Assembly: GCA_030144725.1 (NCBI GenBank)
Contig: JASKMD010000015.1
Span: 2,094,406-2,158,405, forward strand
Direction of reading: 5' to 3'
DNA from: Haematococcus lacustris
Taxonomy: Eukaryota; Chlorophyta; Chlorophyceae; Chlamydomonadales; Haematococcaceae
Length of the DNA stretch: 64,000 nucleotides
Numbering within the stretch: the first letter of the stretch is position 1; each line of letters opens with the position of its first letter. Below are positions 63,430 to 64,000 of the stretch, piece after piece. The notes beneath the pieces are model-generated. The model ran no database searches. It saw only the letters and a program-made list of their open reading frames with translations, and was not told the origin of the DNA. The translations under genes were made by a program, and so were the position numbers.

Positions 63430-64000
63430 CCCCTGAGCCCCTGCAGCAGCAGCAACTGGGACAGGAGCGGGAGCCAGAGCAGCTGGAGGCCGCAGCACAG
63501 GAAGGGCACACACAGCTCCATGGTCCAGAGGCAGCGGGGCCACTGGCACCAGGGCCCGGGGCCAGGGTGTGGGCAGCACTCTGCTCCAGGGCTGCAGAAG
63601 TCAGTTCAGCCGGGGACGTGGCCCTCACCCAGGTCTGGCAGGTAAGCGCTTGCAGGTTTCAGCGCACGGCCCCATGGCTGCTCTCATGTATGCCCCAGAG
63701 GAAGCCCACCTGCTTTGTTCTAGTTCAGCCTGCTGTGTGAGCTGCAGGTAAGTAGTGGTAGCAGCTCAGTCAGCGGTAGACGACAGCAGTAGTCAGGTAG
63801 TGCGAGACATCAAGCTAGTGAGCCTCCCTCCTGCACGCAGTGTGCGCTGTCCCTGTGGCTGGACCACGGCCTTGACACGCAAAGCGACCGGACGTTTGGC
63901 CGCCCCGCCAGTGAGCGCACCGCCGCAGCCATTGCTGCTGCATGCCAGCACCTCGGCACGCTGGACGCGGCCGCGGAGGACGAGGTTCGGCAGATGCTGA
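57265..64000 (+). CDS. FASTK/RAP-like helical-repeat protein (C-terminus beyond window)
   Basis: Phase-consistent exons: about 57693-58030, 58416-58561, 58727-59691, 60312-60899, 61605-61676, 61950-61985, 62179-62370, 62702-62825, 63223-63641, 63724-63747 and 63841 to beyond 64000. Tandem helical motifs show conserved Trp-Ala-Leu/Phe-Ala: SAIWALAVL, SSLMWALATARHRSP, LTCLLWAFAMLDHAPLG and LTSTAWALAVMKQLG. This pattern is typical of FAST-kinase-like and RAP/OPR-type proteins that bind RNA in chloroplasts or mitochondria and control RNA stability, splicing or translation; a RAP domain would be expected past the window edge. Between motifs lie Ala/Ser/Pro/Gln insertions (poly-Gln near 63400). The start is uncertain: ATG 57265 (MEQRAKQQARMR, then GTAAGC donor) fits phase 0, and ATG 57437 is an alternative. 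The piece GVVRALLAAGVSVALTDHSG looks ankyrin-like, weakly. Confidence 0.7.
59701..60243 (+). repeat. 12-bp CTGCCCTCCTGC array in intron
   Basis: 36 perfect units to about 60132, then CTGCCCGC variants and a CTGC run to about 60243. It lies in intron 59692-60311, starting 10 nt after the donor and ending ~70 nt before the acceptor. CCATTGC words separate it from the exon. Confidence 0.95.

Overview
The window looks like nuclear DNA of a GC-rich green alga (Chlorophyta, probably Chlamydomonadales). Genes are broken into many short exons with phase-consistent GT-AG introns, proteins carry long Ala/Gln/Ser/Pro runs, and C-rich micro- and minisatellites are everywhere. Two genes point to this lineage: a plant-type SRA+SET histone methyltransferase and a FASTK/RAP-like protein with Trp-Ala-Leu-Ala helical repeats. 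Nothing prokaryotic was seen: no operons, CRISPR arrays or rRNA, and no tRNA was recognised. All exon models were built by eye from splice signals and reading phase.

Left part (1-28 kb) holds mostly single-copy genes: an unrecognised coiled-coil gene on the minus strand (1659-4302); a SUVH-like H3K9 methyltransferase (4906-13174), divergent from it, with a long insertion inside its SET domain and a hairpin element in an intron; a small three-exon minus-strand gene (15433-16126); a very large low-complexity gene (16593-26445), divergent from that one, with a 1.4-kb CCCTCA/CCCTCG array filling one intron; and a short basic/acidic protein gene (27148-27972). Two copies of a ~300-bp dispersed repeat flank the 16-26 kb gene on either side, and one of its exons has a stray partial copy at 15.1 kb.

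Middle part (28.6-57 kb) is a young segmental-duplication field. The unit is LRR-like gene (+), BTB gene (-), spacer, BTB gene (-), CCCCG array. It is present twice in tandem with an offset of about 9.0 kb, followed by a third partial LRR copy and an inverted fourth copy. Only LRR-B (37545-39275) and perhaps BTB-A and BTB-C look intact; the others carry truncations or frameshifts. A 1,551-bp hAT-like transposon with an 8-bp target duplication sits in one unit only. Two CCCCG arrays (1.4 and 1.7 kb) occupy the head-to-head BTB/LRR promoter regions, and a 1.7-kb CCCAG array follows the inverted copy.

Right part (57-64 kb) is a FASTK/RAP-like gene running off the window, with a 12-bp repeat array in an intron. 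The common theme is chromatin silencing (SRA-SET), a rapidly turning-over BTB/LRR family of possible ubiquitin-ligase adaptors, and repeat arrays that form intron 3' ends or shared promoters.
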